Below, in pieces: positions 45,800 through 58,001 of a stretch of 64,000 nucleotides of DNA. The DNA is from Denticeps clupeoides (lineage: Eukaryota; Chordata; Actinopteri; Clupeiformes; Denticipitidae), in the NCBI RefSeq assembly GCF_900700375.1, contig NW_021629815.1:1-64000 (forward strand), read 5' to 3'. A program made the translations under genes and the position numbers. The notes beneath the pieces were generated by a model. That model did not search any database. It worked only from the letters and a program-made list of their open reading frames with translations, and was not told the DNA's origin. Position 1 is the first letter of the stretch. The number at the start of each line of letters is the position of its first letter.

Positions 45800-45948
45800 A
45801 AAACTTTTAAAATGAAAGTATTTACATGGCTTTGTTAGCTTTTTTTGCCTTTTCTCCATCATAATTTGACAGTAAAGCGGGAGTTTTCACTCTTTGATAT
45901 GTGTTCAAGCCCCTTTGGTTTAAAGTTCAAGATTTTCAAGCAAAGTTT

Positions 45949-46068
45949 GTGTATGGACAAACCAGCTGAAGAATGCCCAATCTTGTCTGATCTCAGAAGC
46001 TAAGAAGGCTTGGGCCTGGTTAGTACTTGGATGGGAGACTACGTGGGAATGCCAGGTGCTGTAAGCTT
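45949..46068 (+). rRNA. 5S rRNA-like single copy after the LTR fragment
   Basis: D type, preceded by AGCAAAGTTT, the form repeated at 47151, 55123 and 57527. Confidence 0.8.
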
Positions 46069-46289
46069 TAACTATTGTAAAACTTTTAAAATGTAAGTAT
46101 TTACATCACATTGTTAACTTTTTTTTTAAAGTAAGTTAAGGGGTATTTTCATTCTTTGATATGTTTTCCCGTCTTTTTTTTTTTTTTTAAACTTCTCTTC
46201 AGGTTTCGTTGTCTGTGCGTGCTCTACAACGATCATTCACAGTCTTGGCTATTGAGTGGGGTGGAGCTGAATCGATTAGGTGGGGTTTT

Positions 46290-46446
46290 CCAGCCCTCGG
46301 CCTTAAGGTGCTACGGACCCTGATGTCAGTTTAATATCTGATACATCATATTAAGCGGATTTTTAGAACAGGGAGTCGGCAATAGGGCCTGCTCCATCCG
46401 CTCCATTCATCGACCCAGTATTGCATTGCCTCTAGAAGGTGTGCAC
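46290..46446 (+). ncRNA. U2 snRNA-like copy 27
   Basis: Consensus body, with TTTCCCGTC and a short T-tract (about 14) upstream, the hallmark of the right third of the array. Confidence 0.78.
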
Positions 46447-46593
46447 TTTATTTGTTGTATTAAAAATAAAAGCTTACCACTCCAACTTTTTGCCTTTTCT
46501 CCATGATAATTTGACAGTAAAGCGGGAGTTTTCACTCTTTGATATGTGTTCAAGCCCCTTTGGCTTAAAGTTCAAGATTTTCAAGCAGAGTTT

Positions 46594-47270
46594 GTGTACG
46601 GACAAACCAGCTGAAGAATGCCAAATCTTGTCTGATCTCAGAAGCTAAGAAGGCTTGGGCCTGGTTAGTACTTGGATGGGAGACAACCTGGGAATACCAG
46701 GTGCTGTAAGCTTTAACTAATGAAAAACTTTTAAAATGAAAGTATTTACATGGCTTTGTTAGCTTTTTTTGCCTTTTCTCCATCATAATTTGACAGTAAA
46801 GCGGGAGTTTTCACTCTTTGATATGTGTTCAAGCCCGTTGGTTTAAAGTTCAAGATTTTCAAGCAGAGTTTGCTTACGGACATGCCAGCTGAAGATTGCT
46901 CAATCTTGTCTGATCTCAGATGCTAAGAAGGCTTGTGCCTGGTTAGTACTTGGATGGGAGACTACCTGGGAATACCAGGTGCTGTAAGCTTTAACTATTG
47001 AAAAACTTTTAAAATTAAAGTATTTACATGGCTTTGTTAGCTTTTTTTGCCTTTTCTCCATCATAATTTGACAGTAAAGCGGGAGTTTTCACTCTTTGAT
47101 ATGTGTTCAAGCCCCTTTGGTTTAAAGTTCAAGATTTTCAAGCAAAGTTTGTGTATGGACAAACCAGCTGAAGAATGCCCAATCTTGTCTGATCTCAGAA
47201 GCTAAGAAGGCTTGGGCCTGGTTAGTACTTGGATGGGAGACTACGTGGGAATGCCAGGTGCTGTAAGCTT
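46594..47270 (+). rRNA. 5S rRNA-like block: 3 copies
   Basis: Starts 46594 (A, TGCCAAATC), 46872 (C), 47151 (D). Confidence 0.82.
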
Positions 47271-47491
47271 TAACTATTGTAAAACTTTTAAAATGTAAGT
47301 ATTTACATCACATTGTTAACTTTTTTTTTAAAGTAAGTTAAGGGGTATTTTCATTCTTTGATATGTTTTCCCGTCTTTTTTTTTTTTTTTAAACTTCTCT
47401 TCAGGTTTCGTTGTCTGTGCGTGCTCTACAACGATCATTCACAGTCTTGGCTATTGAGTGGGGTGGAGCTGAATCGATTAGGTGGGGTTTT

Positions 47492-47648
47492 CCAGCCCTC
47501 GGCCTTAAGGTGCTACGGACCCTGATGTCAGTTTAATATCTGATACATCATATTAAGCGGATTTTTAGAACAGGGAGTCGGCAATAGGGCCTGCTCCATC
47601 CGCTCCATTCATCGACCCAGTATTGCATTGCCTCTAGAAGGTGTGCAC
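47492..47648 (+). ncRNA. U2 snRNA-like copy 28
   Basis: Identical in body to copy 27 by reading; adjacent units here are highly homogenised. Confidence 0.78.
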
Positions 47649-47795
47649 TTTATTTGTTGTATTAAAAATAAAAGCTTACCACTCCAACTTTTTGCCTTTT
47701 CTCCATGATAATTTGACAGTAAAGCGGGAGTTTTCACTCTTTGATATGTGTTCAAGCCCCTTTGGCTTAAAGTTCAAGATTTTCAAGCAGAGTTT

Positions 47796-48752
47796 GTGTA
47801 CGGACAAACCAGCTGAAGAATGCCAAATCTTGTCTGATCTCAGAAGCTAAGAAGGCTTGGGCCTGGTTAGTACTTGGATGGGAGACAACCTGGGAATACC
47901 AGGTGCTGTAAGCTTTAACTAATGAAAAACTTTTAAAATGAAAGTATTTACATGGCTTTGTTAGCTTTTTTTGCCTTTTCTCCATAATAATTTGACAGTA
48001 AAGCGGGAGTTTTCACTCTTTGATTTGTGTTCAAGCCCGTTGGTTTAAAGTTCAAGATTTTCAAGCAGAGTTTGCTTACGGACATGCCAGCTGAAGATTG
48101 CTCAATCTTGTCTGATCTCAGATGCTAAGAAGGCTTGTGCCTGGTTAGTACTTGGATGGGAGACTACCTGGGAATACCAGGTGCTGTAAGCTTTAACTAT
48201 TGAAAAACTTTTAAAATGAAAGTATTTACATGGCTTTGTTAGCTTTTTTTTGCCTTTTCTCTGTCATAATTTGACAGTAAAGCGGGAGTTTTCACTCTTT
48301 GTTATGTGTTCAAGCCCCTTTGGCTTAAAGTTCAAGATTTTCAAGCAGAGTTTGTGTACGGACATGCCAGCTGAAGATTGCCCAATCTTGTCTTATCTCA
48401 AAAGCTAAGAAGGCTTGGGCCTGGTTAGTACTTGGATGGGAGACTACGTGGGAATGCCATGTGCTGTAAGCTTTAAATATTGAAAAACTTTTAAAATGAA
48501 AGTATTTACATGGCTTTGTTAGCTTTTTTTGCCTATTCTCCATCATAATTTGACAGTATAGCGGGAGTTTTCACTCTTTGATATGTGTTCAAGCCCCTTT
48601 GGTTTAAACTTCAAGATTTTCAAGCAGAGTTTGTGTATGGACAAACCAGCTGAAGAATGCCCAATCTTGTCTGATCTCAGAAGCTAAGAAGGCTTGGGCT
48701 AAGAAGTACTTGGATGGGAGACTACGTGGGAATGCCAGGTGCTGTAAGCTTT
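47796..48752 (+). rRNA. 5S rRNA-like block: 4 copies
   Basis: Starts 47796 (A), 48074 (C), 48354 (B, CTTATCTCAAAAGC), 48633 (D, with GGCTAAGAAGTACTTGG replacing part of the promoter region). Confidence 0.82.
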
Positions 48753-48973
48753 AACTATTGTAAAACTTTTAAAATGTAAGTATTTACATCACTTTGTTAA
48801 CTTTTTTTTTTAAAGTAAGTTAAGGGGTATTTTCATTCTTTGATATGTTTTCCCGTCTTTTTTTTTTTTTTTAAACTTCTCTTCAGGTTTCGTTGTCTGT
48901 GCGTGCTCTACAACGATCATTCACAGTCTTGGCTATTGAGTGGGGTGGAGCTGAATCGATTAGGTGGGGTTTT

Positions 48974-49130
48974 CCAGCCCTCGGCCTTAAGGTGCTACGG
49001 ACCCTGATGTCAGTTTAATATCTGATACATCATATTAAGCGGATTTTTAGAACAGGGAGTCGGCAATAGGGCCTGCTCCATCCGCTCCATTCATCGACCC
49101 AGTATTGCATTGCCTCTAGAAGGTGTGCAC
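48974..49130 (+). ncRNA. U2 snRNA-like copy 29
   Basis: Consensus for the right third of the array. Confidence 0.78.
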
Positions 49131-49277
49131 TTTATTTGTTGTATTAAAAATAAAAGCTTACCACTCCAACTTTTTGCCTTTTCTCCATGATAATTTGACA
49201 GTAAAGCGGGAGTTTTCACTCTTTGATATGTGTTCAAGCCCCTTTGGCTTAAAGTTCAAGATTTTCAAGCAGAGTTT

Positions 49278-50233
49278 GTGTACGGACAAACCAGCTGAAG
49301 AATGCCAAATCTTGTCTGATCTCAGAAGCTAAGAAGGCTTGGGCCTGGTTAGTACTTGGATGGGAGACAACCTGGCAATACCAGGTGCTGTAAGCTTTAA
49401 CTAATGAAAAACTTTTAAAATGAAAGTATTTACATGGCTTTGTTAGCTTTTTTTGCCTTTTCTCCATCATAATTTGACAGTAAAGCGGGAGTTTTCACTC
49501 TTTGATATGTGTTCAAGCCCCTTTGGCTTAAAGTTCAAGATTTTCAAGCAGAGTTTGTGTATGGACAAACCAGCTGAAGAATGCCCAATCTTGTCTGATC
49601 TCAGAAGCTAAGAAGGCTTGGGCCTGGTTAGTACTTGGATGGGAGACAACCTGGGAATACCAGGTGCTGTAAGCTTTAACTAATGAAAAACTTTTAAAAT
49701 GAAAGTATTTACATGGCTTTGTTAGCTTTTTTTGCCTATTCTCCATCATAATTTGACAGTAAAGCGGGAGTTTTCACTCTTTGATATGTGTTCAAGCCCG
49801 TTGGTTTAAAGTTCAAGATTTTCAAGCAGAGTTTGCTTACGGACATGCCAGCTGAAGATTGCTCAATCTTGTCTGATCTCAGATGCTAAGAAGGCTTGTG
49901 CCTGGTTAGTACTTGGATGGGAGACTACCTGGGAATACCAGGTGCTGTAAGCTTTAACTATTGAAAAACTTTTAAAATGAAAGTATTTACATGGCTTTGT
50001 TAGCTTTTTTTGCCTTTTCTCCATCATAATTTGACAGTAAAGCGGGAGTTTTCACTCTTTGATATGTGTTCAAGCCCCTTTGGTTTAAAGTTCAAGATTT
50101 TCAAGCAGAGTTTGTGTATGGACAAACCAGCTGAAGAATGCCCAATCTTGTCTGATCTCAGAAGCTAAGAAGGCTTGGGCCTGGTTAGTACTTGGATGGG
50201 AGACTACGTGGGAATGCCAGGTGCTGTAAGCTT
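49278..50233 (+). rRNA. 5S rRNA-like block: 4 copies
   Basis: Starts 49278 (A, CTGGCAATACC), 49557 (D 5' end, A-like 3' end), 49835 (C), 50114 (D). Period of 1482 bp to the next U2-like copy. Confidence 0.82.
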
Positions 50234-50455
50234 TAACTATTGTAAAACTTTTAAAATGTAAGTATTTACATCACTTTGTTAACTTTTTTTTTTAAAGTAA
50301 GTTAAGGGGTATTTTCATTCTTTGATATGTTTTCCCGTCTTTTTTTTTTTTTTTAAACTTCTCTTCAGGTTTCGTTGTCTGTGCGTGCTCTACAACGATC
50401 ATTCACAGTCTTGGCTATTGAGTGGGGTGGAGCTGAATCGATTAGGTGGGGTTTT

Positions 50456-50612
50456 CCAGCCCTCGGCCTTAAGGTGCTACGGACCCTGATGTCAGTTTAA
50501 TATCTGATACATCATATTAAGCGGATTTTTAGAACAGGGAGTCGGCAATAGGGCCTGCTCCATCCGCTCCATTCATCGACCCAGTATTGCATTGCCTCTA
50601 GAAGGTGTGCAC
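50456..50612 (+). ncRNA. U2 snRNA-like copy 30
   Basis: Consensus for the right third of the array. Confidence 0.78.
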
Positions 50613-50759
50613 TTTATTTGTTGTATTAAAAATAAAAGCTTACCACTCCAACTTTTTGCCTTTTCTCCATGATAATTTGACAGTAAAGCGGGAGTTTTCA
50701 CTCTTTGATATGTGTTCAAGCCCCTTTGGCTTAAAGTTCAAGATTTTCAAGCAGAGTTT

Positions 50760-51716
50760 GTGTACGGACAAACCAGCTGAAGAATGCCAAATCTTGTCTG
50801 ATCTCAGAAGCTAAGAAGGCTTAGGCCTGGTTAGTACTTGGATGGGAGACAACCTGGGAATACCAGGTGCTGTAAGCTTTAACTAATGAAAAACTTTTAA
50901 AATGAAAGTATTTACATGGCTTTGTTAGCTTTTTTTTGCCTTTTCTCCATAATAATTTGACAGTAAAGTGGGAGTTTTCACTCTTTGATATGTGTTCAAG
51001 CCCGTTGTTTTAAAGTTCAAGATTTTCAAGCAGAGTTTGCTTACGGACATGCCAGCTGAAGATTGCTCAATCTTGTCTGATCTCAGATGCTAAGAAGGCT
51101 TGTGCCTGGTTAGTACTTGGATGGGAGACTACCTGGGAATACCAGGTGCTGTAAGCTTTAACTATTGAAAAACTTTTAAAATGAAAGTATTTACATGGCT
51201 TTGTTAGCTTTTTTTGCCTTTTCTCCGTCATAATTTGACAGTAAAGCGGGAGTTTTCACTCTTTGTTATGTGTTCAAGCCCCTTTGGCTTAAAGTTCAAG
51301 ATTTTCAAGCAGAGTTTGTGTATGGACAAACCAGCTGAAGAATGCCCAATCTTGTCTGATCTCAGAAGCTAAGAAGGCTTGGGCCTGGTTAGTACTTGGA
51401 TGGGAGACTACGTGGGAATGCCATGTGCTGTAAGCTTTAAATATTGAAAAACTTTTAAAATGAAAGTATTTACATGGCTTTGTTAGCTTTTTTTGCTTTT
51501 TCTCCATCATAATTTGACAGTAAAGCGGGAGTTTTCACTCTTTGATATGTGTTCAAGCCCCTTTGGTTTAAAGTTCAAGATTTTCAAGCAGAGTTTGTGT
51601 ATGGACAAACCAGCTGAAGATTGCCCAATCTTGTCTGATCTCAGAAGCTAAGAAGGCTTGGGCCTGGTTAGTACTTGGATGGGAGACTACGTGGGAATGC
51701 CAGGTGCTGTAAGCTT
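50760..51716 (+). rRNA. 5S rRNA-like block: 4 copies
   Basis: Starts 50760 (A, GGCTTAGGCC), 51039 (C), 51318 (D 5' end, B-like 3' end), 51597 (D). Confidence 0.82.
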
Positions 51717-51940
51717 TAACTATTGTAAAACTTTTAAAATGTAAGTATTTACATCACTTTGTTAACTTTTTTTTTTAAAGTAAGTTAAGGGGTATTTTCA
51801 TTCTTTGATATGTTTTCCCGTCTTTTTTTTTTTTTTTTTAAACTTCTCTTCAGGTTTCGTTGTCTGTGCGTGCTCTACAACGATCATTCACAGTCTTGGC
51901 TATTGAGTGGGGTGGAGCTGAATCGATTAGGTGGGGTTTT

Positions 51941-52097
51941 CCAGCCCTCGGCCTTAAGGTGCTACGGACCCTGATGTCAGTTTAATATCTGATACATCAT
52001 ATTAAGCGGATTTTTAGAACAGGGAGTCGGCAATAGGGCCTGCTCCATCCGCTCCATTCATCGACCCAGTATTGCATTGCCTCTAGAAGGTGTGCAC
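51941..52097 (+). ncRNA. U2 snRNA-like copy 31
   Basis: Consensus for the right third of the array. Confidence 0.78.
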
Positions 52098-52244
52098 TTT
52101 ATTTGTTGTATTAAAAATAAAAGCTTACCACTCCAACTTTTTGCCTTTTCTCCATGATAATTTGACAGTAAAGCGGGAGTTTTCACTCTTTGATATGTGT
52201 TCAAGCCCCTTTGGCTTAAAGTTCAAGATTTTCAAGCAGAGTTT

Positions 52245-53201
52245 GTGTACGGACAAACCAGCTGAAGAATGCCAAATCTTGTCTGATCTCAGAAGCTAAG
52301 AAGGCTTGGGCCTGGTTAGTACTTGGATGGGAGACAACCTGGGAATACCAGGTGCTGTAAGCTTTAACTAATGAAAAACTTTTAAAATGAAAGTATTTAC
52401 ATGGCTTTGTTAGCTTTTTTTGCCTTTTCTCCATCATAATTTGACAGTAAAGCGGGAGTTTTCACTCTTTGCTATGTGTTCAAGCCCCTTTGGTTTAAAG
52501 TTCAAGATTTTCAAGCAGAGTTTGTGTACGGACATGCCAGTTGAAGATTGCCCAATCTTGTCTGATCTCAGAAGCTAAGAAGGCTTGGGCCTGGTTAGTA
52601 CTTGGATGGGAGACTACGTGGGAATGCCATGTGCTGTAAGCTTTAAATATTGAAAAACTTTTAAAATGAAAGTATTTACATGGCTTTGTTAGCTTTTTTT
52701 GCCTATTCTCCATCATAATTTGACAGTATAGCGGGAGTTTTCACTCTTTGATATGTGTTCAAGCCCCTTTGGTTTAAACTTCAAGATTTTCAAGCAGAGT
52801 TTGTGTACGGACAAACCAGCTGAAGAATGCCAAATCTTGTCTGATCTCAGAAGCTAAGAAGGCTTGGGCCTGGTTAGTACTTGGATGGGAGACAACCTGG
52901 CAATACCAGGTGCTGTAAGCTTTAACTAATGAAAAACTTTTAAAATGAAAGTATTTACATGGCTTTGTTAGCTTTTTTTGCCTTTTCTCCATCATAATTT
53001 GACAGTAAAGCGGGAGTTTTCACTCTTTGATATGTGTTCAAGCCCCTTTGGTTTAAAGTTCAAGATTTTCAAGCAGAGTTTGTGTATGGACAAACCAGCT
53101 GAAGATTGCCCAATCTTGTCTGATCTCAGAAGCTAAGAAGGCTTGGGCCTGGTTAGTACTTGGATGGGAGACTACGTGGGAATGCCAGGTGCTGTAAGCT
53201 T
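52245..53201 (+). rRNA. 5S rRNA-like block: 4 copies
   Basis: Starts 52245 (A), 52524 (B, CCAGTTGAAG), 52803 (A), 53082 (D). The A-B-A-D order differs from the neighbours. Confidence 0.82.
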
Positions 53202-53423
53202 TAACTATTGTAAAACTTTTAAAATGTAAGTATTTACATCACTTTGTTAACTTTTTTTTTAAAGTAAGTTAAGGGGTATTTTCATTCTTTGATATGTTTT
53301 CCCGTCTTTTTTTTTTTTTTTTAAACTTCTCTTCAGGTTTCGTTGTCTGTGCGTGCTCTACAACGATCATTCACAGTCTTGGCTATTGAGTGGGGTGGAG
53401 CTGAATCGATTAGGTGGGGTTTT

Positions 53424-53580
53424 CCAGCCCTCGGCCTTAAGGTGCTACGGACCCTGATGTCAGTTTATTATCTGATACATCATATTAAGCGGATTTTTAG
53501 AACAGGGAGTCGGCAATAGGGCCTGCTCCATCCGCTCCATTCATCGACCCAGTATTGCATTGCCTCTAGAAGGTGTGCAC
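53424..53580 (+). ncRNA. U2 snRNA-like copy 32
   Basis: AGTTTATTATCTGATAC, the same core change as copy 22, although the flanks differ. Confidence 0.77.
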
Positions 53581-53727
53581 TTTATTTGTTGTATTAAAAA
53601 TAAAAGCTTACCACTCCAACTTTTTGCCTTTTCTCCATGATAATTTGACAGTAAAGCGGGAGTTTTCACTCTTTGATATGTGTTCAAGCCCCTTTGGCTT
53701 AAAGTTCAAGATTTTCAAGCAGAGTTT

Positions 53728-55242
53728 GTGTACGGACAAACCAGCTGAAGAATGCCCAATCTTGTCTGATCTCAGAAGCTAAGAAGGCTTGGGCCTGGTT
53801 AGTACTTGGATGGGAGACAACCTGGGAATACCAGGTGCTGTAAGCTTTAACTAATGAAAAACTTTTAAAATGAAAGTATTTACATGGCTTTGTTAGCTTT
53901 TTTTGCCTTTTCTCCATCATAATTTGACAGTAAAGCGGGAGTTTTCACTCTTTGATATGTGTTCAAGCCCCTTTGGTTTAAAGTTCAAGATTTTCAAGCA
54001 GAGTTTGTGTACGGACATGCCAGTTGAAGATTGCCCAATCTTGTCTGATCTCAGAAGCTAAGAAGGCTTGGGCCTGGTTAGTACTTGGATGGGAGACTAC
54101 CGTGGGAATGCCATGTGCTGTAAGCTTTAAATATTGAAAAACTTTAAAATGAAAGTATTTACATGGCTTTGTTAGCTTTTTTTGCCTATTCTCCATCATA
54201 ATTTGACAGTATAAGCGGGAGTTTTCACTCTTTGATATGTGTTCAAGCCCCTTTGGTTTAAACTTCAAGATTTTCAAGCAGAGTTTGTGTACGGACAACC
54301 AGCTGAAGAATGCCAATCTTGTCTGATCTCAGAAGCTAAGAAGGCTTGGGCCTGGTTAGTACTTGGATGGGAGACAACCTGGCAATACCAGGTGCTGTAA
54401 GCTTTAACTAATTGAAAAACTTTTAAAATGAAAGTATTTACATGGCTTTGTTAGCTTTTTTTGCCTTTTCTCCATCATAATTTGACAGTAAAGCGGGAGT
54501 TTTCACTCTTTGATATGTGTTCAAGCCCCTTTGGCTTAAAGTTCAAGATTTTCAAGCAGAGCTTGTGTATGGACAAACTAGCTGAAGAATGCCGAATCTT
54601 GTCTGATCTCAGAAGCTAAGAAGGCTTGGGCCTGGTTAGTACTTGGATGGGAGACAACCTGGGAATACCAGGTGCTGTAAGCTTTAACTAATGAAAAACT
54701 TTTAAAATGAAAGTATTTACATGGCTTTGTTAGCTTTTTTTGCCTTTTCTCCATCATAATTTGACAGTAAAGCGGGAGTTTTCACTCTTTGATATGTGTT
54801 CAAGCCCGTTGGTTTAAAGTTCAAGATTTTCAAGCAGAGTTTGCTTACGGACATGCCAGCTGAAGATTGCTCAATCTTGTCTGATCTCAGATGCTAAGAA
54901 GGCTTGTGCCTGGTTAGTACTTGGATGGGAGACTACCTGGGAATACCAGGTGCTGTAAGCTTTAACTATTGAAAAACTTTTTAAAATGAAAGTATTTACA
55001 TGGCTTTGTTAGCTTTTTTTGCCTTTTCTCCATCATAATTTGACAGTAAAGCGGGAGTTTTCACTCTTTGATATGTGTTCAAGCCCCTTTGGTTTAAAGT
55101 TCAAGATTTTCAAGCAAAGTTTGTGTATGGACAAACCAGCTGAAGAATGCCCAATCTTGTCTGATCTCAGAAGCTAAGAAGGCTTGGGCCTGGTTAGTAC
55201 TTGGATGGGAGACTACGTGGGAATGCCAGGTGCTGTAAGCTT
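53728..55242 (+). rRNA. 5S rRNA-like block: 6 copies
   Basis: Starts 53728 (A), 54007 (B), 54287 (A), 54565 (D-like, AGAGCTTGTGTATGG), 54843 (C), 55123 (D). Single-base insertions and deletions absent elsewhere begin here (for example GGACAACC, ATGCCAATC, TACCGTGGG). Confidence 0.8.
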
Positions 55243-55465
55243 TAACTATTGTAAAACTTTTAAAATGTAAGTATTTACATCACATTGTTAACTTTTTTTT
55301 TAAAGTAAGTTAAGGGGTATTTTCATTCTTTGATATGTTTTCCCGTCTTTTTTTTTTTTTTTTTAAACTTCTCTTCAGGTTTCGTTGTCTGTGCGTGCTC
55401 TACAACGATCATTCACAGTCTTGGCTATTGAGTGGGGTGGAGCTGAATCGATTAGGTGGGGTTTT

Positions 55466-55622
55466 CCAGCCCTCGGCCTTAAGGTGCTACGGACCCTGAT
55501 GTCAGTTTAATATCTGATACATCATATTAAGCGGATTTTTAGAACAGGGAGTCGGCAATAGGGCCTGCTCCATCCGCTCCATTCATCGACCCAGTATTGC
55601 ATTGCCTCTAGAAGGTGTGCAC
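55466..55622 (+). ncRNA. U2 snRNA-like copy 33
   Basis: Consensus for the right third of the array. Confidence 0.78.
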
Positions 55623-55769
55623 TTTATTTGTTGTATTAAAAATAAAAGCTTACCACTCCAACTTTTTGCCTTTTCTCCATGATAATTTGACAGTAAAGCG
55701 GGAGTTTTCACTCTTTGATATGTGTTCAAGCCCCTTTGGTTTAAAGTTCAAGATTTTCAAGCAGAGTTT

Positions 55770-56446
55770 GTGTATGGACAAACCAGCTGAAGAATGCCAA
55801 TCTTGTCTGATCTCAGAAGCTAAGAAGGCTTGGGCCTGGTTAGTACTTGGATGGGAGACAACCTGGGAATACCAGGTGCTGTAAGCTTTAACTTTTGAAA
55901 AACTTTTAAAATGAAAGTATTTACATGGCTTTGTTAGCTTTTTTTGCCTTTTCTCCATCATAATTTGACAGTAAAGCGGGAGTTTTCACTCTTTGATATG
56001 TGTTCAAGCCCGTTGGTTTAAAGTTCAAGATTTTCAAGCAGAGTTTGCTTACGGACATGCCAGCTGAAGATTGCTCAATCTTGTCTGATCTCAGATGCTA
56101 AGAAGGCTTGGGCCTGGTTAGTACTTGGATGGGAGACTACCTGGGAATACCAGGTGCTGTAAGCTTTAAATATTGAAAAACTTTTAAAATGAAAGTATTT
56201 ACATGGCTTTTGTTAGCTTTTTTTGCCTTTTCTCCATCATAATTTGACAGTAAAGCGGGAGTTTTCACTCTTTGATATGTGTTCAAGCCCCTTTGGTTTA
56301 AAGTTCAAGATTTTCAAGCAAAGTTTGTGTACGGACAAACCAGCTGAAGAATGCCCAATCTTGTCTGATCTCAGAAGCTAAGAAGGCTTGGGCCTGGTTA
56401 GTACTTGGATGGGAGACTACGTGGGAATGCCAGGTGCTGTAAGCTT
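55770..56446 (+). rRNA. 5S rRNA-like block: 3 copies
   Basis: Starts 55770 (D-like, with ATGCCAATC one base short), 56047 (C), 56327 (A 5' end, D 3' end). Scattered single-base length changes. Confidence 0.79.
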
Positions 56447-56667
56447 TAACTATTGTAAACTTTTAAAATGTAAGTATTTACATCACATTTGTTAACTTTT
56501 TTTTAAAGTAAGTTAAGGGGTATTTTCATTCTTTGATATGTTTTCCCGTCTTTTTTTTTTTTTTTTAAACTTCTCTTCAGGTTTCGTTGTCTGTGCGTGC
56601 TCTACAACGATCATTCACAGTCTTGGCTATTGAGTGGGGTGGAGCTGAATCGATTAGGTGGGGTTTT

Positions 56668-56824
56668 CCAGCCCTCGGCCTTAAGGTGCTACGGACCCTG
56701 ATGTCAGTTTAATATCTGATACATCATATTAAGCGGATTTTTAGAACAGGGAGTCGGCAATAGGGCCTGCTCCATCCGCTCCATTCATCGACCCAGTATT
56801 GCATTGCCTCTAGAAGGTGTGCAC
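56668..56824 (+). ncRNA. U2 snRNA-like copy 34
   Basis: Body is consensus; downstream TTAAAATAAAAG is one base short. Confidence 0.77.
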
Positions 56825-56969
56825 TTTATTTGTTGTATTAAAATAAAAGCTTACCACTCCAACTTTTTGCCTTTTCTCCATGATAATTTGACAGTAAAGC
56901 GGGAGTTTTCACTCTTTGATATGTGTTCAAGCCCCTTTGGCTTAAAGTTCAAGATTTTCAAGCAGAGTT

Positions 56970-57646
56970 GTGTACGGACAAACCAGCTGAAGAATGCCAA
57001 TCTTGTCTGATCTCAGAAGCTAAGAAGGCTTGGGCCTGGTTAGTACTTGGATGGGAGACAACCTGGGAATACCAGGTGCTGTAAGCTTTAACTAATGAAA
57101 AACTTTTAAAATGAAAGTATTTACATGGCTTTGTTAGCTTTTTTTGCCTTTTCTCCATCATAATTTGACAGTAAAGCGGGAGTTTTCACTCTTTGATATG
57201 TGTTCAAGCCCGTTGGTTTAAAGTTCAAGATTTTCAAGCAGAGTTTGCTTACGGACATGCCAGCTGAAGATTGCTCAATCTTGTCTGATCTCAGATGCTA
57301 AGAAGGCTTGTGCCTGGTTAGTACTTGGATGGGAGACTACCTGGGAATACCAGGTGCTGTAAGCTTTAACTATTGAAAAACTTTTAAAATGAAAGTATTT
57401 ACATGGCTTTGTTAGCTTTTTTTGCCTTTTTTTCATCATAATTTGACAGTAAAGCGGGAGTTTTCACTCTTTGATATGTGTTCAAGCCCCTTTGGTTTAA
57501 AGTTCAAGATTTTCAAGCAAAGTTTTGTGTATGGACAAACCAGCTGAGAATGCCCAATCTTGTCTGATCTCAGAAGCTAAGAAGGCTTGGGCCTGGTTAG
57601 TACTTGGATGGGAGACTACGTGGGAATGCCAGGTGCTGTAAGCTTT
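56970..57646 (+). rRNA. 5S rRNA-like block: 3 copies before the gap
   Basis: Starts 56970 (A, preceded by GAGTTG, one T short), 57247 (C), 57527 (D, CAGCTGAGAATG). The upstream part of a 35th U2 module follows (GTAAGTT and T-tract) and is lost in the gap. Confidence 0.79.
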
Positions 57647-57766
57647 AACTATTGTAAAACTTTTAAAATGAAAGTATTTACATCACATTGTTAACTTTTT
57701 TTTAAAGTAAGTTAAGGGGTATTTTCATTTTGATATGTTTTCCGTCTTTTTTTTTTTTTTAAACTT

Positions 57767-57779
57767 NNNNNNNNNNNNN
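57767..57779. other. Run of 13 N (assembly gap)
   Basis: The gap separates the 5S/U2-like array (left, ending ...TTTTTAAACTT) from the tRNA-Val array (right, starting in mid-unit at ACCAGGTGCTCC). True distance and even adjacency are not established. Confidence 0.97.
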
Positions 57780-58001
57780 ACCAGGTGCTCCAAAATGTAT
57801 CCTTGCCATACAACGAATTTTGTTTAATTGTATGACCTTGTGCTAAGAATTAAATTTAATTGAAACAATGAACAATAAGCAAGTTACCTTTGTGGTTTAT
57901 TTCATTTGGATATTTTTCTTTAAGGACTGGATATCTGAGGCCCCAAACAAGTTTGATCTTGTTTTTACCAGTTCTATAGAGAACCTGTGCTGTCATGTCA
58001 G

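Larger units (their letters stand above)
1..57766 (+). repeat. Composite 5S rRNA-like / U2 snRNA-like tandem array
   Basis: About 133 copies of a 279-bp monomer (5S-like gene 120 nt plus 159-bp spacer) and 34 copies of a 366-bp U2-like module, all in the same orientation, interrupted only by LTR elements at 10586-16074 and 43278-45794. The monomer count between U2 modules ranges from 1 to 8. Subtype letters used below refer to the first bases of the 5S-like copy: A GTGTACGGACAAACC, B GTGTACGGACATGCC, C GCTTACGGACATGCC, D GTGTATGGACAAACC. Linkage of 5S with U2 and other snRNA genes is known in some fish. The array runs off the left edge and ends at an N gap on the right, so its true size is unknown. 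Confidence 0.93.

Noticed and set aside
1-57766. Centromeric satellite
   Set aside because: Monomers are clearly 5S- and U2-derived with gene-like promoters. A centromeric role cannot be excluded, but nothing in the sequence supports it.
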